DNA from: Pseudomonas songnenensis
GTDB lineage: Bacteria; Pseudomonadota; Gammaproteobacteria; Pseudomonadales; Pseudomonadaceae
Reading direction: 5' to 3'
NCBI RefSeq assembly: GCF_003696315.1
Contig: NZ_RFFN01000006.1
Coordinates: 1-64,000 of the forward strand
DNA: 64,000 nucleotides
Below are positions 34,572 to 43,576 of the stretch, one piece after another. A program made the position numbers and the translations under genes. Under the pieces are notes generated by a model, which saw only the letters and a program-made list of their open reading frames with translations, was not told the origin of the DNA and did no database searches. Each line of letters opens with the position of its first letter. The first letter of the stretch is position 1.

Positions 34572-35273
34572 TCACTCGTTGGGACGCTCATTGAAACGAC
34601 GTTCGTTATCGACGCCGCCCGGCTCCTCTTGCGGGCGGTTCTCCTCGAAGCCATAGCTCTGATTCTGCGGGATATCACGCTCGTAGGTCGGGTCCAGGGC
34701 GAGCATCCAGAACAGGATCATCGGCACTTTCAGGTTGACCAGTACCAGCAAGCCAACGCCCCAGGTGCAGGCGCCGTAGAGGAAGGTGTTGCGGTTGTCG
34801 ATGCGCATGAACTTCGGCAGGCCGACAAAGAGCAGGTAGGTCGAGTAGGCGCCGGCGGCTACCAGCACGAGGATAGCAATCCAGCGCGTCGGGTACAGCG
34901 CGCCAAGGCCGGCCAGGAAGAACGGGGTGATGACATAGGCAATGAAGCCCACGCACTGATTGAACGTCGGCCGAGCGTCGAAGGTCCGCGACATCCAGCG
35001 CAGGAAGAACCCCATGATGAAGGTGCCGACAATGATGGTGATGTAGATAAGGGCGCTCAGCAGAAAGGCGCTGCGGGTGTCGAGCCAGATTCGCTCGTCC
35101 TCTACCAGACTCCAGCCGACGTAGCGCGTACCGATGAACATGCAGATCGCCGGCAGCAGGGCCCAGAGCAGCAAGTGGACAAGGTAGTTGGAGCTGTTAT
35201 TTTCTTCGTCGCGGCGAATGTCGGCCCACGCCTGATCGGGGCGGGTCAGCAAAGTTACTAAGTGCGGGATCAT
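34572..35273 (-). CDS. Yip1-family inner-membrane protein
   Basis: 233 residues, about five membrane helices after an amphipathic N-terminus (LVTLLTRPDQAWADIRRDEE). The Yip1 pattern WADIR...FIGTRYVGWSLV is shared with the next gene. The C-terminus has a charged, Asn/Glu-rich tail the paralog lacks. Function unknown in bacteria. Confidence 0.82.
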   Translation of the reverse strand: MIPHLVTLLTRPDQAWADIRRDEENNSSNYLVHLLLWALLPAICMFIGTRYVGWSLVEDERIWLDTRSAFLLSALIYITIIVGTFIMGFFLRWMSRTFDARPTFNQCVGFIAYVITPFFLAGLGALYPTRWIAILVLVAAGAYSTYLLFVGLPKFMRIDNRNTFLYGACTWGVGLLVLVNLKVPMILFWMLALDPTYERDIPQNQSYGFEENRPQEEPGGVDNERRFNERPNE

Positions 35274-35424
35274 ACCGAGTCTCCGTCTGCCTTGAGGGCC
35301 GCTGCGGACACGAAGTCGACAGCGGCGTTATCGCTTTAGATCGGCAGATGCGGTGAGGGTTTCCCTCGGCCGCTCGGGTGTTTCGTCGCTGGACATGATG
35401 CGGGCACATTCTTGGCAAACGAAA

Positions 35425-35444
35425 AGGCCGCCCGAGGGCGGCCT
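35425..35444. terminator. Hairpin between the two Yip1-family genes
   Basis: AGGCCGCC and GGCGGCCT form an 8-bp stem with loop CGAG; GAAA precedes it. Leftward transcription would see TTTTC after the stem, so it likely ends the transcript of the upstream (right-hand) Yip1 gene. Confidence 0.7.
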
Positions 35445-35462
35445 GGTTGAGGATTGCGGTTG

Positions 35463-36062
35463 TCAGCGTACGTACACCGGGCCGATGCCCATGCCCCAGG
35501 TAATCACCGACAACGCGATGATCGCCACCAGCACCACCAGCCCCACGGCAAGCACGGAGCTGGAGAACATGAACCCCTCGTCCTCCGGAATGTTCATGAA
35601 CTTCGGCAACCCTACATAGAGCAGGTAAGCCGTGTAGCAGACCGCCGCCGTACCGACCAGCATGCCGAGCCACAGGTGAGGGTAGAGCCCGGCAAGCCCG
35701 CCAATGAATAGTGGAGTCGCGGTGTAAGCGGCGAAGACGATGCACTGGGTAAGTGTCGGATTAGCGTCATAGGTGCGCGCCATCCAGTGGATGAAGCCGC
35801 CCATTACGGCTACGCCAGCCAGCATGGCGAAGTAGGAAAGTATCGCCAACTGCATGCAACTGGCCTGTGTCAGCTTGACCGGCTCTCCACCGCCGATGCT
35901 CCAGCCGACCTGCGTGGCTCCGATATATGCCGATACCGCCGGAATCGCAGCGAGCAGCAACACATGAGTCAGGTACATGTGGCTGACGGTTTCTTCTTCA
36001 CCGCGGATTTCAGTCCACTCCTGGCCAGGGTGAGTGAACAAACCCCAAACGTGATTGATCAT
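35463..36062 (-). CDS. Yip1-family inner-membrane protein, paralog
   Basis: 199 residues with the same opening as its neighbour (VWGLFTHPGQEWTEIRGEEE) and a matching core (AYIGATQVGWSIGGG, FIHWMARTYDANPTLTQCI). About five helices, no added tail. The two genes are tandem duplicates separated by a hairpin, so they probably have their own promoters. Confidence 0.82.
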   Translation of the reverse strand: MINHVWGLFTHPGQEWTEIRGEEETVSHMYLTHVLLLAAIPAVSAYIGATQVGWSIGGGEPVKLTQASCMQLAILSYFAMLAGVAVMGGFIHWMARTYDANPTLTQCIVFAAYTATPLFIGGLAGLYPHLWLGMLVGTAAVCYTAYLLYVGLPKFMNIPEDEGFMFSSSVLAVGLVVLVAIIALSVITWGMGIGPVYVR

Positions 36063-36201
36063 GCCAGCGTCTCCTCTGTTTATGGAGGGTCGCTTCGCCT
36101 GGCGGTCGTCATCGAGGACGGCGCGTGCGACCTTATGTCGCAGTATAGGAACGCCAATCGGCGATGCATCAGCGGGGTTAGAGCGTTTCGAAGCTATCGC
36201 G

Positions 36202-36795
36202 TCATCGGTAATAGCGCTGGAGTATTTCCATGGCCAGGTTGATCGACTGCAGGCGCTGCGTGCTGCCGCCTCGATCAGGATGATGCAGGCCCACCAGCTG
36301 GCGGTAGCGACGCTTGATCAGCTCCAGCGTGAGGGGCTGCACGGAGCGATCCAGTTCGAACAGTTCGAGTGCCGCGCGCTTCTCATCGCTGCCCTGCATG
36401 CGCGTCCAGAAGCTCGCGAGCAGGCGCTCGACATCGTCTTCGCCGGTGTCTTTCAGATTGGAGAGATCCAGATAGTACTCGCGCAGTGCGTCCTGCTCGC
36501 AGAGTCCGGCGGTGGCACTCGCATAAGGCAGCAACTGAACATGCAGCGGACTGATCTGCAAATGGCCGCTGGCTTCGGCCCAGAGCCGGTCGCGCAGCAG
36601 ATACAGTGCGTTGAAGACCAGGAAGTGCGTGCGAAACAGCACCAGCTTGTCGGTCAGCGGCAAATTGGGGATGTGCGTGCTGTGCCGACGTTTGAGCTGT
36701 TGGATCAGCGCGTATTCGCTGCAGCCTTCGGGGTTTTCCTGCAGCAGTACGAGCAGGTGGTCTGGCAGATCCAGTGCGGGGGAGAGGTCGTCCAT
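36202..36795 (-). CDS. DnaJ-related protein with C-terminal J domain
   Basis: 197 residues. The N-terminal 130 form a DnaJ-related helical domain (LPDHLLVLLQENPEGCSEYALIQQL). The C-terminal 50 are a shortened J domain: helix II KRRYRQLVGL, the HPD loop in HHPDRGGS, then LQSINLAMEILQRYY. The HPD triad implies it can stimulate an Hsp70 ATPase. J domain at the C-terminal end is the reverse of ordinary DnaJ but is normal in this family. Confidence 0.85.
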   Translation of the reverse strand: MDDLSPALDLPDHLLVLLQENPEGCSEYALIQQLKRRHSTHIPNLPLTDKLVLFRTHFLVFNALYLLRDRLWAEASGHLQISPLHVQLLPYASATAGLCEQDALREYYLDLSNLKDTGEDDVERLLASFWTRMQGSDEKRAALELFELDRSVQPLTLELIKRRYRQLVGLHHPDRGGSTQRLQSINLAMEILQRYYR

Positions 36796-36928
36796 CGGGC
36801 GAGCCTAGCACAGCATCCAAGGCGCCCGAACGGGGCTGGTTCACAACGGGCAAACGGCGAACGGGCTGGGGCCAGTGACTGTTTACGCGTAAAATGCGCG
36901 CCTTTCGCATCTCAACCGGACACCTGAC

Positions 36929-37753
36929 ATGGGCAACCTCTCGGTCAACCAGAACAAACTGCAGAAGCGCCTGCGCCGCCTCGCCGGCGAGGCCGTCACC
37001 GACTTCAACATGATCGAGGATGGCGACAAGGTCATGGTCTGCCTGTCTGGCGGCAAGGACAGCTACACCATGCTCGACGTGCTGCTCTATCTACAGAAGG
37101 TCGCGCCGATCAGGTTCGAGATCGTTGCCGTGAACATGGACCAGAAGCAGCCCGGCTTTCCCGAGCACGTCCTTCCCGAATACCTGAAGTCCATCGGTGT
37201 CGAGTACCACATCATCGAGAAGGACACCTACTCGGTGGTGAAGGAGAAGATTCCGGAAGGCAAGACCACCTGTTCGCTGTGCTCACGCCTGCGCCGGGGC
37301 ACGCTGTACACCTTCGCCGACGAGATCGGCGCGACCAAGATGGCGCTCGGTCACCATCGCGACGACATCCTGGAAACCTTCTTCCTCAACATGTTCTACG
37401 GCGGCACGCTGAAGGCCATGCCGCCCAAGCTGCTCTCCGACGATGGACGCAATGTGGTGATTCGCCCGCTGGCCTACTGCAGCGAGGCGGACATCGAGGC
37501 GTACTCGAAGATGAAGGAGTTCCCCATCATCCCGTGCAACCTCTGCGGCTCGCAGGAGAACCTGCAGCGCCAGGTGGTCAAGGAAATGCTGCAGGAGTGG
37601 GAGCGCAAGTCGCCGGGGCGCACCGAGATCATGTTCCGCGCGCTGCAGAACGTGGTGCCCTCGCAGCTGGCCGATCGCAACCTGTTCGACTTCAAGAGCC
37701 TGCGTATCGACGACAGCGCCACGCCGCGCTTCGTCGATGTGATGAGCCTGTAA
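36929..37753 (+). CDS. ttcA: tRNA 2-thiocytidine synthase TtcA
   Basis: 274 residues. The PP-loop SGGKDS activates C32 of certain tRNAs as adenylate; CSLC and CNLC motifs hold the [4Fe-4S] cluster needed for sulfur transfer. Length and motif order are those of TtcA. It stands alone between divergent dnaJ-related and the aromatic leader region. Confidence 0.96.
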   Translation: MGNLSVNQNKLQKRLRRLAGEAVTDFNMIEDGDKVMVCLSGGKDSYTMLDVLLYLQKVAPIRFEIVAVNMDQKQPGFPEHVLPEYLKSIGVEYHIIEKDTYSVVKEKIPEGKTTCSLCSRLRRGTLYTFADEIGATKMALGHHRDDILETFFLNMFYGGTLKAMPPKLLSDDGRNVVIRPLAYCSEADIEAYSKMKEFPIIPCNLCGSQENLQRQVVKEMLQEWERKSPGRTEIMFRALQNVVPSQLADRNLFDFKSLRIDDSATPRFVDVMSL

Positions 37754-37819
37754 GTCGCGCTCGCGGTTTCCGCAGGGCGGGCTTGTTCAGTCCGCCATCG
37801 TCATCCACCGCATCGCCTC

Positions 37820-37837
37820 GGTGGGCGGAAGCCCACC
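37820..37837. repeat. REP-like hairpin after ttcA
   Basis: GGTGGGC and GCCCACC form a 7-bp stem with loop GGAA, and CGAGCTTTTT follows. It could act as the ttcA terminator. It shares the GGTGG...CCACC design of hairpins at 39447-39472 and 53193-53218. Confidence 0.6.
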
Positions 37838-37861
37838 CGACGAGCTTTTTCGCCATGCGGG

Positions 37862-37891
37862 TTGAAAGCCGCACGTCTGGCGGAGTATGGT
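37862..37891 (+). promoter_or_regulatory. Candidate promoter of the DAHP synthase leader transcript
   Basis: TTGAAA (37862-37867), 18 bases, TATGGT (37886-37891). Transcription would begin at about 37898, just before the ribosome site of the leader peptide. Assigned by eye only. Confidence 0.4.
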
Positions 37892-37914
37892 TCGGCCATC
37901 TTCTGGAGATCAGC

Positions 37915-38043
37915 ATGTCCCTGAACCCTGTAGCCCTCAACGTTGTCGATGCCTGTGCCATTCGCACTGTGGTCGTTCGTGGGCAGCAGGTTGCCGCCGC
38001 TGGTTATTACTTCGGGTATTGGTTTAGCCACAGGCGCGCCTGA
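37915..38043 (+). CDS. Aromatic-rich leader peptide 1 upstream of DAHP synthase
   Basis: 42 residues with GGAG 7 bases before the ATG. The last third reads AAAGYYFGYWFSHRRA: six aromatic residues (Tyr, Tyr, Phe, Tyr, Trp, Phe) in seven codons (31-37). Such clustering just before a terminator and a gene for aromatic synthesis is the mark of ribosome-mediated attenuation (compare pheA and trp leaders). The aromatic codons lie at and just before the 5' arm of the first hairpin. I know of no named leader with this sequence. Confidence 0.7.
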   Translation: MSLNPVALNVVDACAIRTVVVRGQQVAAAGYYFGYWFSHRRA

Positions 38044-38132
38044 TACCCCACAGGCGCCCTAGCAAAGCAGGGTCGCCACCAGAGCAGTTTTCGAACCCCC
38101 GGTCGGCCACCCGACCGGGGGTTTTGTTTTTT
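38014..38132 (+). promoter_or_regulatory. Attenuator structures and terminator in the DAHP synthase leader
   Basis: Three stacked hairpins. First: GGGTAT (38014-38019) with ATACCC (38043-38048), its 5' arm inside the aromatic codons and its 3' arm at the leader stop. Second: GGCGCCCT (38053-38060) with AGGGTCGCC (38069-38077, one bulged T). Third: a 13-bp perfect stem (38094-38106 with 38111-38123) followed by a T-rich run to 38132, a strong Rho-independent terminator. An antiterminator pairing could not be fixed by eye. Confidence 0.68.
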
Positions 38133-38170
38133 CGGCCACCTGACGGCCATAACGCAACGAGGAACACGCC

Positions 38171-38266
38171 ATGACCACCTACCGCACCGATCGTTATTAC
38201 CGCTATGACTGGCGATTTAGCCGCTTCGACGCCAAACAGCCCTCACGCGAACGAACACCCGACTAG
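38171..38266 (+). CDS. Aromatic-rich leader peptide 2 upstream of DAHP synthase
   Basis: 31 residues with GAGGAA upstream of the ATG. It reads MTTYRTDRYYRYDWRFSRFD at the start: four Tyr, one Trp and two Phe, alternating with Arg. It lies after the terminator and ends 44 bases before the DAHP synthase start, so it may tune translation of that gene rather than termination. Its aromatic content repeats the theme of leader peptide 1 without sharing its sequence. Confidence 0.6.
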   Translation: MTTYRTDRYYRYDWRFSRFDAKQPSRERTPD

Positions 38267-38310
38267 CGCCGCCGCGGACCACCCGCGCCGGCAGAAGGAA
38301 CCGCCAGATC

Positions 38311-39387
38311 ATGAATGCATCCGCCACTGTACTTGCCACCCAATCCGCCGCCACCGCCGAAGCCAGCGTCGCTCGCCGTAGCGCGCAGCCGCTGCCAAGC
38401 CCCGCGGTACTGCGCCAGCGTCTCCCCTTGAGCGGCGCCCTTGCTGCACGCATCCACAGCGACCGCAACGCCATCCGCGCGGTGCTCGACGGCCACGACC
38501 CGCGCCTGCTGGTGGTCGTCGGACCCTGTTCCCTGCACGATCCTGTCGCCGCGCTCGAATACGCCGAGCGTCTGGCCGCGCTCGTGCACGAAGTCAGCGA
38601 CCAGCTGCTGCTGGTGATGCGCGCCTATGTGGAAAAGCCGCGCACCACCGTCGGCTGGAAAGGGCTGGTCTACGATCCGCACCTCGATGGCAGCGGCAAT
38701 ATGGCTGAAGGGTTGCACCTGTCGCGGCGGCTGATGCTGGATATTCTCGAAACCGGTCTGCCGATCGCCACCGAACTGCTGCAGCCGCTGGCTGCGGGGT
38801 ACTTCGACGATCTGCTCGGTTGGGCCGCGATCGGTGCACGCACCAGCGAGTCGCAGATCCATCGCGAGCTGGTCAGTGGGCTGGACCTGCCGGTGGGCTT
38901 CAAGAATGGCACCGATGGCAGTCTGGGCATCGCCTGCGATGCCATGCGCTCAGCGGAACATCCGCATCAGCACTTCGGCATCGACGATCTCGGCCATCCC
39001 GCCCTGCTGCAGACCCGCGGCAATCCGGATACCCATCTGGTGCTGCGTGGCGGTCACGGCGCACCCAACTACGACGCGACCAGTGTCGCTGCTGCTCGTC
39101 GCACGCTGGAAAAGCAGGGCATTGCTCCGCGCATCATGGTGGATTGCAGTCACGCCAACAGCGGCAAGAACCCACTGCGCCAGCCCGCGGTGCTGGAGTC
39201 GGTGATCGAGCAGCGCCTGGCCGGCGACATGAGCCTGCGTGGCGTAATGCTGGAGAGCCACCTGTTCGATGGCTGCCAGCCGCTCTCCAGTGAATTGCGC
39301 TACGGCGTGTCGATCACCGACGGCTGCCTGGGCTGGACGGCGACCGAGGAAATGCTGCGTCAGGCGGCGCAGCGGCTGCGTGGTTGA
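38311..39387 (+). CDS. 3-deoxy-7-phosphoheptulonate (DAHP) synthase
   Basis: 358 residues, class I (AroF/G/H type). It condenses phosphoenolpyruvate and erythrose 4-phosphate, the first step of the shikimate pathway. Motifs: VVVGPCSLHDP with the metal-binding Cys, MRAYVEKPRTTVGWKGL, GFKNGTDG, LRGGHGAPNYD and VDCSHANS. Which aromatic amino acid inhibits it cannot be read reliably; the leader hints at Tyr, Phe or Trp control of expression. Confidence 0.95.
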   Translation: MNASATVLATQSAATAEASVARRSAQPLPSPAVLRQRLPLSGALAARIHSDRNAIRAVLDGHDPRLLVVVGPCSLHDPVAALEYAERLAALVHEVSDQLLLVMRAYVEKPRTTVGWKGLVYDPHLDGSGNMAEGLHLSRRLMLDILETGLPIATELLQPLAAGYFDDLLGWAAIGARTSESQIHRELVSGLDLPVGFKNGTDGSLGIACDAMRSAEHPHQHFGIDDLGHPALLQTRGNPDTHLVLRGGHGAPNYDATSVAAARRTLEKQGIAPRIMVDCSHANSGKNPLRQPAVLESVIEQRLAGDMSLRGVMLESHLFDGCQPLSSELRYGVSITDGCLGWTATEEMLRQAAQRLRG

Positions 39388-39446
39388 TACCGGGAGCCTG
39401 TTGCACGTCTGAGCCGGCTCGCAAGCGAGCGACGTTCTGCTCGTAG

Positions 39447-39472
39447 GGTGGACAACGCGAAGCTTGTCCACC
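39447..39472. repeat. REP-like hairpin
   Basis: GGTGGACAA and TTGTCCACC form a perfect 9-bp stem around CGCGAAGC; CGTAG precedes it. The same design (GGTGGA...GAAGC...TCCACC next to CGTAG or CTACG) recurs at 53193-53218 in the opposite orientation, so this is a dispersed repeat family. Confidence 0.7.
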
Positions 39473-39549
39473 GTCTGCGCGCCTGGTGTCAGGGCAATGG
39501 GACGCGTACCACGCGGTGTCACCCGGCTTGCGCCGGCTTCACAGTGGAA

Positions 39550-39563
39550 GCGGGCTTGCCCGC
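39550..39563. repeat. Pseudomonas-type REP element
   Basis: GCGGGC-TT-GCCCGC, flanked by GTGGAA and GAACATTCG, matches the common REP core of pseudomonads. Together with the preceding hairpin it fills the gene-free stretch 39388-39693, in which I see nothing else. Confidence 0.6.
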
Positions 39564-39693
39564 GAACATTCGTTCAGACCCGCCTGCGCGAACGCCACCT
39601 GACCGCTGCTGCCCAGCTGCGTCGGCGGCGGACTTGCGAGGTCGGCTCGTCATCGGCACCCTGTGCCGCTGCCGTCACCATCGGATCTGAACT

Positions 39694-40365
39694 ATGCATG
39701 ACTACAAATGGCTGCACGAATACTGCCTCAATCGCTTTGGCTCCGCGGCGGCGCTGGAAGCACGGTTGCCGCAGCCGCGCAGCACCGATGAGCTGCGAGC
39801 CGTCCCGGACGACCGCTACCTGTCGCTGATCAGCCTGCGCATCTTCCGCGCCGGCCTCAAGCACAGTTTGGTGGATGCCAAGTGGCCGGCCTTCGAGCAG
39901 GCGTTCTTCGGTTTCGACCCGGAGAAAGTCGTGCTGATGGGCGGCGAGCACATCGAGCGACTGATGCAGGACACCCGACTGATCCGTCATCTCGGCAAGC
40001 TCAAGAGCGTGCCGCGCAACGCGCAGTTCGTGCTCGATGTCGCCAGGGAAAGGGGCAGCTTCGGCAACCTGCTGGCCGATTGGCCGAGCAGCGACATCGT
40101 CGGCCTGTGGCGTTACCTGACCAGGCACGGCAGCCAGCTCGGTGGCCTGTCGGCGCCGCGCCTGTTGCGCATGGCCGGCAAGGACACCTTTGTGCCCAGC
40201 AATGACGTGGTAGCCGCGCTCAAGGCGCAGGAAATTGTCGACAAGGTGCCGAGCAGTCAGCGCGATCAGGCCGCGGTGCAGGCCGCATTCAACCTGTGGC
40301 AGGCGGAAAGCGGCCGTCCGCTGTGTCAGCTCTCGGCGATGCTGGCGTTCACCGTCAACCACTGA
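39694..40365 (+). CDS. DNA-3-methyladenine glycosylase I family protein
   Basis: 223 residues. The core YLSLISLRIFRAGLKHSLVDAKWPAFEQAFFGFDPEKV matches the helix-hairpin-helix adenine glycosylase family (Tag-like), which removes 3-methyladenine from alkylated DNA. Compared with E. coli Tag the N-terminal Cys/His zinc motif is not evident, so it belongs to a divergent branch and substrate range is open. Confidence 0.78.
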   Translation: MHDYKWLHEYCLNRFGSAAALEARLPQPRSTDELRAVPDDRYLSLISLRIFRAGLKHSLVDAKWPAFEQAFFGFDPEKVVLMGGEHIERLMQDTRLIRHLGKLKSVPRNAQFVLDVARERGSFGNLLADWPSSDIVGLWRYLTRHGSQLGGLSAPRLLRMAGKDTFVPSNDVVAALKAQEIVDKVPSSQRDQAAVQAAFNLWQAESGRPLCQLSAMLAFTVNH

Positions 40366-40423
40366 CGAGGCTGCGACGCTTTAGCGCAGCGCCGTGCCCA
40401 GGCGCGCGGTGTAAAGTCGAAAC

Positions 40424-40792
40424 ATGACCATCGTCAAAGACAAGCGTGCGCAGATCGTATGGGTGCTCTTCACCTGCATCCTGCTCAATGCCTTTGTCTG
40501 CAGTCTGAACCACGCCACCCATGTGGGCTTCGGACTGGCCATGGGGCAGGACGCCTTCTGCATCACCGGCGACGATGGCGGCACCGGCCTCGGCGCGCTC
40601 CCCTCCGATTTACATGACTTGTCGCAGCATGCCCTCGACTGCCCGCTGTGCAGTTCGGTTTTCCTCGCCATCGTCGCACTGTTCGCCTTGGCCTGGCTGG
40701 GGCGTCGCGCGACAGGTGCAACCCCGCTACCACCGATTGAGCGTCACGGCCCGCGCCACCACTGGCCGGCACTGAATCCGCGCGCACCCTGA
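40424..40792 (+). CDS. DUF2946 family protein
   Basis: 122 residues: an N-terminal hydrophobic segment (IVWVLFTCILLNAFVCSLNH), a CPLC motif with upstream His, and a second membrane helix (FLAIVALFALAWLG), ending in a Pro/His-rich tail. This is the DUF2946 layout, often found near copper or TonB genes. No metal genes adjoin it here. Confidence 0.72.
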   Translation: MTIVKDKRAQIVWVLFTCILLNAFVCSLNHATHVGFGLAMGQDAFCITGDDGGTGLGALPSDLHDLSQHALDCPLCSSVFLAIVALFALAWLGRRATGATPLPPIERHGPRHHWPALNPRAP

Positions 40793-40897
40793 GATTTCCT
40801 GATTGACGTGATTCGCCGTCCTTCTGTCCAGCAGTGGCGGACCAGACGGCTACCTGTCGGAGCCTTCCGACGGCCCAGTCAATTCAGGGGATTTCAC

Positions 40898-41452
40898 ATG
40901 ACCATGATGGAACGATTCACCCGCGCCGATAGCCGCGTGAGCTATCGGCTGCCTTTTCCCGATTACCCCAGCAACGCCCGCAGCTTCGTGCATCTGGATG
41001 CCAAGTTGCTGCCGTACTGGCATGCGCTGTTCGATGTCTGCCCGCGGCTGCTCAAGCTCGACCCGCCAGAGGGACTGGAGATCTTTCGCCAGTTCATGAC
41101 CTGGGCCTACGGCTGCCAGCTGGCGCTGGACTGGACCTTCCACCTTGGTGTCTGCCGCTGGTTGCTGGCCTCCGACTACCGCGAGCTGGTCGAGCCGGAG
41201 CAGATCGAGGCCATGATGCTTGCCGCCGCGGCGCGTTGGGTCGCCAGCGATGACAGCCCGGCAATCGGCGTCGTGCTCGGCTGGCGCGGCAGCAGCGAGC
41301 ATGTATTCGACTGGAAGCCGCGGATTCGCCAGGGTGCACGCCCGCTCGCCGCCGAGGCGGAAGAGCTGCCGCCAGCGCCCTGGGACTTCGCCTGGAGCCC
41401 GCTGTCGAGTACGGCCGGCAACGGATTTCGCCGCTGGTTGCGTGTGCCATGA
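40898..41452 (+). CDS. Conserved-looking protein of unknown function
   Basis: 184 residues, no family recognised. Trp- and Leu-rich, probably helical, with FRQFMTWAYGCQLALDWTFHLGVCRWLLASDYRELV in the centre; no membrane helix or signal peptide. AGGGG lies 9 bases before the ATG; a longer frame reaches 40808 but has no ribosome site. Stands alone in a gap between DUF2946 and cyd genes. Confidence 0.6.
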   Translation: MTMMERFTRADSRVSYRLPFPDYPSNARSFVHLDAKLLPYWHALFDVCPRLLKLDPPEGLEIFRQFMTWAYGCQLALDWTFHLGVCRWLLASDYRELVEPEQIEAMMLAAAARWVASDDSPAIGVVLGWRGSSEHVFDWKPRIRQGARPLAAEAEELPPAPWDFAWSPLSSTAGNGFRRWLRVP

Positions 41453-41774
41453 CTGCGACAGGGCGCCACAGTCTGGCGATCTCGTTGTATCTGCCCCGCC
41501 GTCGCTTGCCAGTGTCGCCGGGTGCTACGAGCGCAGCGCCGCATCGGCACGGGGCGGCCCGGGCGGGTGGGGCAGGCTGTCGCAGTTGTCGGCTTGCAGG
41601 GTGCGCCGGACACTTTGTCTGCCTCGAACCAGAGCAGCTTCCACGGGTGGTTCGGGGCTTCGCGATTGAGTCCAGGCGTCGCGCCTGGATGCCGGCCCCC
41701 ACCCCAAGGGGGCCTTCAATCGCAACATGCTGCCGGAGCGCCAGGCGCTCGGGCGGTCACGCAAGGAGGTAGGC
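41453..41774. other. Gene-free stretch before the cyd operon
   Basis: 322 bases. Short frames on both strands look like GC-rich shadows and have no ribosome site. It holds a perfect 8-bp inverted repeat TCCAGGCG/CGCCTGGA (41671-41678 and 41682-41689) and a C/G-run hairpin directly after it. The cyd promoter must lie here or just upstream; I found no clear ANR site (TTGAT-N4-ATCAA). Confidence 0.5.
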
Positions 41775-41954
41775 ATGTTCAAGTCATCGCTCCGGCGAGA
41801 CGTCGTGCTGGTAGTGCTGGTCAAGGTCGCAATCCTCATAACCATAAAAAACGTCTGGTTCGATGCACCCAGCATTCCCGAGAACGGTTCGGTGCGCGTT
41901 GCCGACCATTTGCTTGATTCGCGGGGCTCAAACCCCGAGGGAGGGCCGAGATGA
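41775..41954 (+). CDS. cydP: Small cytochrome bd-associated membrane protein CydP
   Basis: 59 residues with a strong AAGGAGG site. A basic start (MFKSSLRRD) leads into one helix ([20 protein letters not shown]), the pattern of CydP, a putative small subunit encoded before cydA in pseudomonads. It overlaps the cydA start by 4 bases, so the two are coupled. Confidence 0.75.
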   Translation: MFKSSLRRDVVLVVLVKVAILITIKNVWFDAPSIPENGSVRVADHLLDSRGSNPEGGPR

Positions 41955-43564
41955 TCTCGGAAAGCGTTGTCGATTTATCGCGTCTGCAGTTCGCCATGAC
42001 GGCTATGTATCACTTTCTCTTCGTGCCGCTGACCCTGGGGCTGGCGTTCCTGCTGGCGATCATGGAGTCGGTCTATGTCATGACCGGCAAGCAGGTCTAC
42101 AAGGACATGACCCAGTTCTGGGGCAAGCTGTTCGGCATCAACTTCGCCCTGGGCGTCACCACCGGCCTGACCATGGAGTTCCAGTTCGGCACCAACTGGG
42201 CCTACTACAGCCACTACGTCGGCGACATCTTCGGTGCACCGCTGGCCATCGAAGGGCTGATGGCGTTCTTTCTCGAATCGACCTTCATCGGCCTGTTCTT
42301 CTTCGGCTGGGATCGGCTCAGCAAGGTGCAGCACCTGGCCGTAACCTGGCTGGTGGCGCTGGGCTCGAACCTCTCGGCGCTATGGATCCTCATTGCCAAC
42401 GGCTGGATGCAGAACCCGGTGGGCTCGGAATTCAACTTCGAGACCATGCGCATGGAACTGGTGGACTTCGGTGCGCTGCTGTTCAACCCGGTGGCGCAGG
42501 TCAAGTTCGTCCACACGGTGTCGGCTGGCTACGTCACCGGGGCGATCTTTGTGCTGGCAATCTCGTCCTTCTATCTATTGAAGAAGCGCGACCTGGGCTT
42601 TGCCCGCCGCTCGTTCGCCATCGCGGCGGTGTTCGGCCTGGCGTCGACGATCTCGGTGATCATTCTTGGCGACGAATCCGGCTATGAGATCGGTGACGTG
42701 CAGAAGGTCAAGCTGGCGGCCATCGAAGCCGAGTGGGATACCCACCCGGCGCCGGCCGGCTTCACCCTGTTCGGCCTGCCCAATCAGCAGGAGATGCGCA
42801 CCGATTACGAAGTGAAGATCCCTTATGCACTAGGCCTGATCGCTACGCGCTCGGTGGACGAGGAGGTCAGGGGCATCAGGCAGCTGGTCGCCGAGCACGA
42901 GCTGCGCATCCGCAACGGCATGCTCGCCTACGAGCGGCTACAGGTGCTGCGTAGCGGCGACAAGTCAGCCGAAGCCATCGCCGCGTTCAACGAGGTCAAG
43001 CAGGACCTGGGTTACGGGCTGCTGCTGAAGAAGTACACCGCCGATGTGGTGGACGCCAGCGAAGAACAGATCAAGCTCGCTGCACTGGACACCATTCCCG
43101 ACGTGTTCAGCCTGTTCTGGACCTTCCGCGTGATGGTCGCTGCCGGCTTTCTGATGCTGGTGCTGTTCGCCCTGGCGAGCTGGGCCTCGATCAAGCGCAA
43201 TGCCGAGACCAAACCCTGGCTGCTCAGGTTTGCGCTGTTCAGCCTGCCGCTGCCGTGGATCGCGGCGCAGACCGGCTGGTATGTCGCCGAGCATGGCCGC
43301 CAGCCGTGGTCGATCGCCGAGGTACTGCCGACCCATCTGTCCACCTCGACGCTGGCGGCCGGTGATATCTGGGGCTCGTTGATCGCCCTGGTGGCCTTCT
43401 ACAGCCTGCTGCTGGTGATCGAGATGTTCCTGATGATCCGCTTCGCACGGCTTGGGCCGAGCAGCCTGCACACCGGTCGTTATCACTTCGAGCGGAACGT
43501 GCGTGAAGCACTGGTGGCACCGGCGCAGCCGAGTGGCCTGACTTCCCAGCCCGGCAGCGTCTGA
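41951..43564 (+). CDS. cydA: Cytochrome bd ubiquinol oxidase subunit I
   Basis: 537 residues. [20 protein letters not shown] holds the haem b595 ligand (His21); [12 protein letters not shown] and the long periplasmic Q-loop (about 250-370, with the quinol-site [21 protein letters not shown] region) mark it as the E. coli-type long-Q-loop bd oxidase, not the short-loop cyanide-insensitive CioA type common in Pseudomonas. It oxidises quinol and reduces O2 at high affinity. Confidence 0.95.
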   Translation: MISESVVDLSRLQFAMTAMYHFLFVPLTLGLAFLLAIMESVYVMTGKQVYKDMTQFWGKLFGINFALGVTTGLTMEFQFGTNWAYYSHYVGDIFGAPLAIEGLMAFFLESTFIGLFFFGWDRLSKVQHLAVTWLVALGSNLSALWILIANGWMQNPVGSEFNFETMRMELVDFGALLFNPVAQVKFVHTVSAGYVTGAIFVLAISSFYLLKKRDLGFARRSFAIAAVFGLASTISVIILGDESGYEIGDVQKVKLAAIEAEWDTHPAPAGFTLFGLPNQQEMRTDYEVKIPYALGLIATRSVDEEVRGIRQLVAEHELRIRNGMLAYERLQVLRSGDKSAEAIAAFNEVKQDLGYGLLLKKYTADVVDASEEQIKLAALDTIPDVFSLFWTFRVMVAAGFLMLVLFALASWASIKRNAETKPWLLRFALFSLPLPWIAAQTGWYVAEHGRQPWSIAEVLPTHLSTSTLAAGDIWGSLIALVAFYSLLLVIEMFLMIRFARLGPSSLHTGRYHFERNVREALVAPAQPSGLTSQPGSV

Positions 43565-43576
43565 GGGGGATACGAA

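Noticed and set aside
41449..41917. Several short frames between the unknown 184-residue protein gene and cydP
   Set aside because: Mutually overlapping on both strands, Arg/Ala/Gly-rich, and no ribosome sites. Treated as non-coding.
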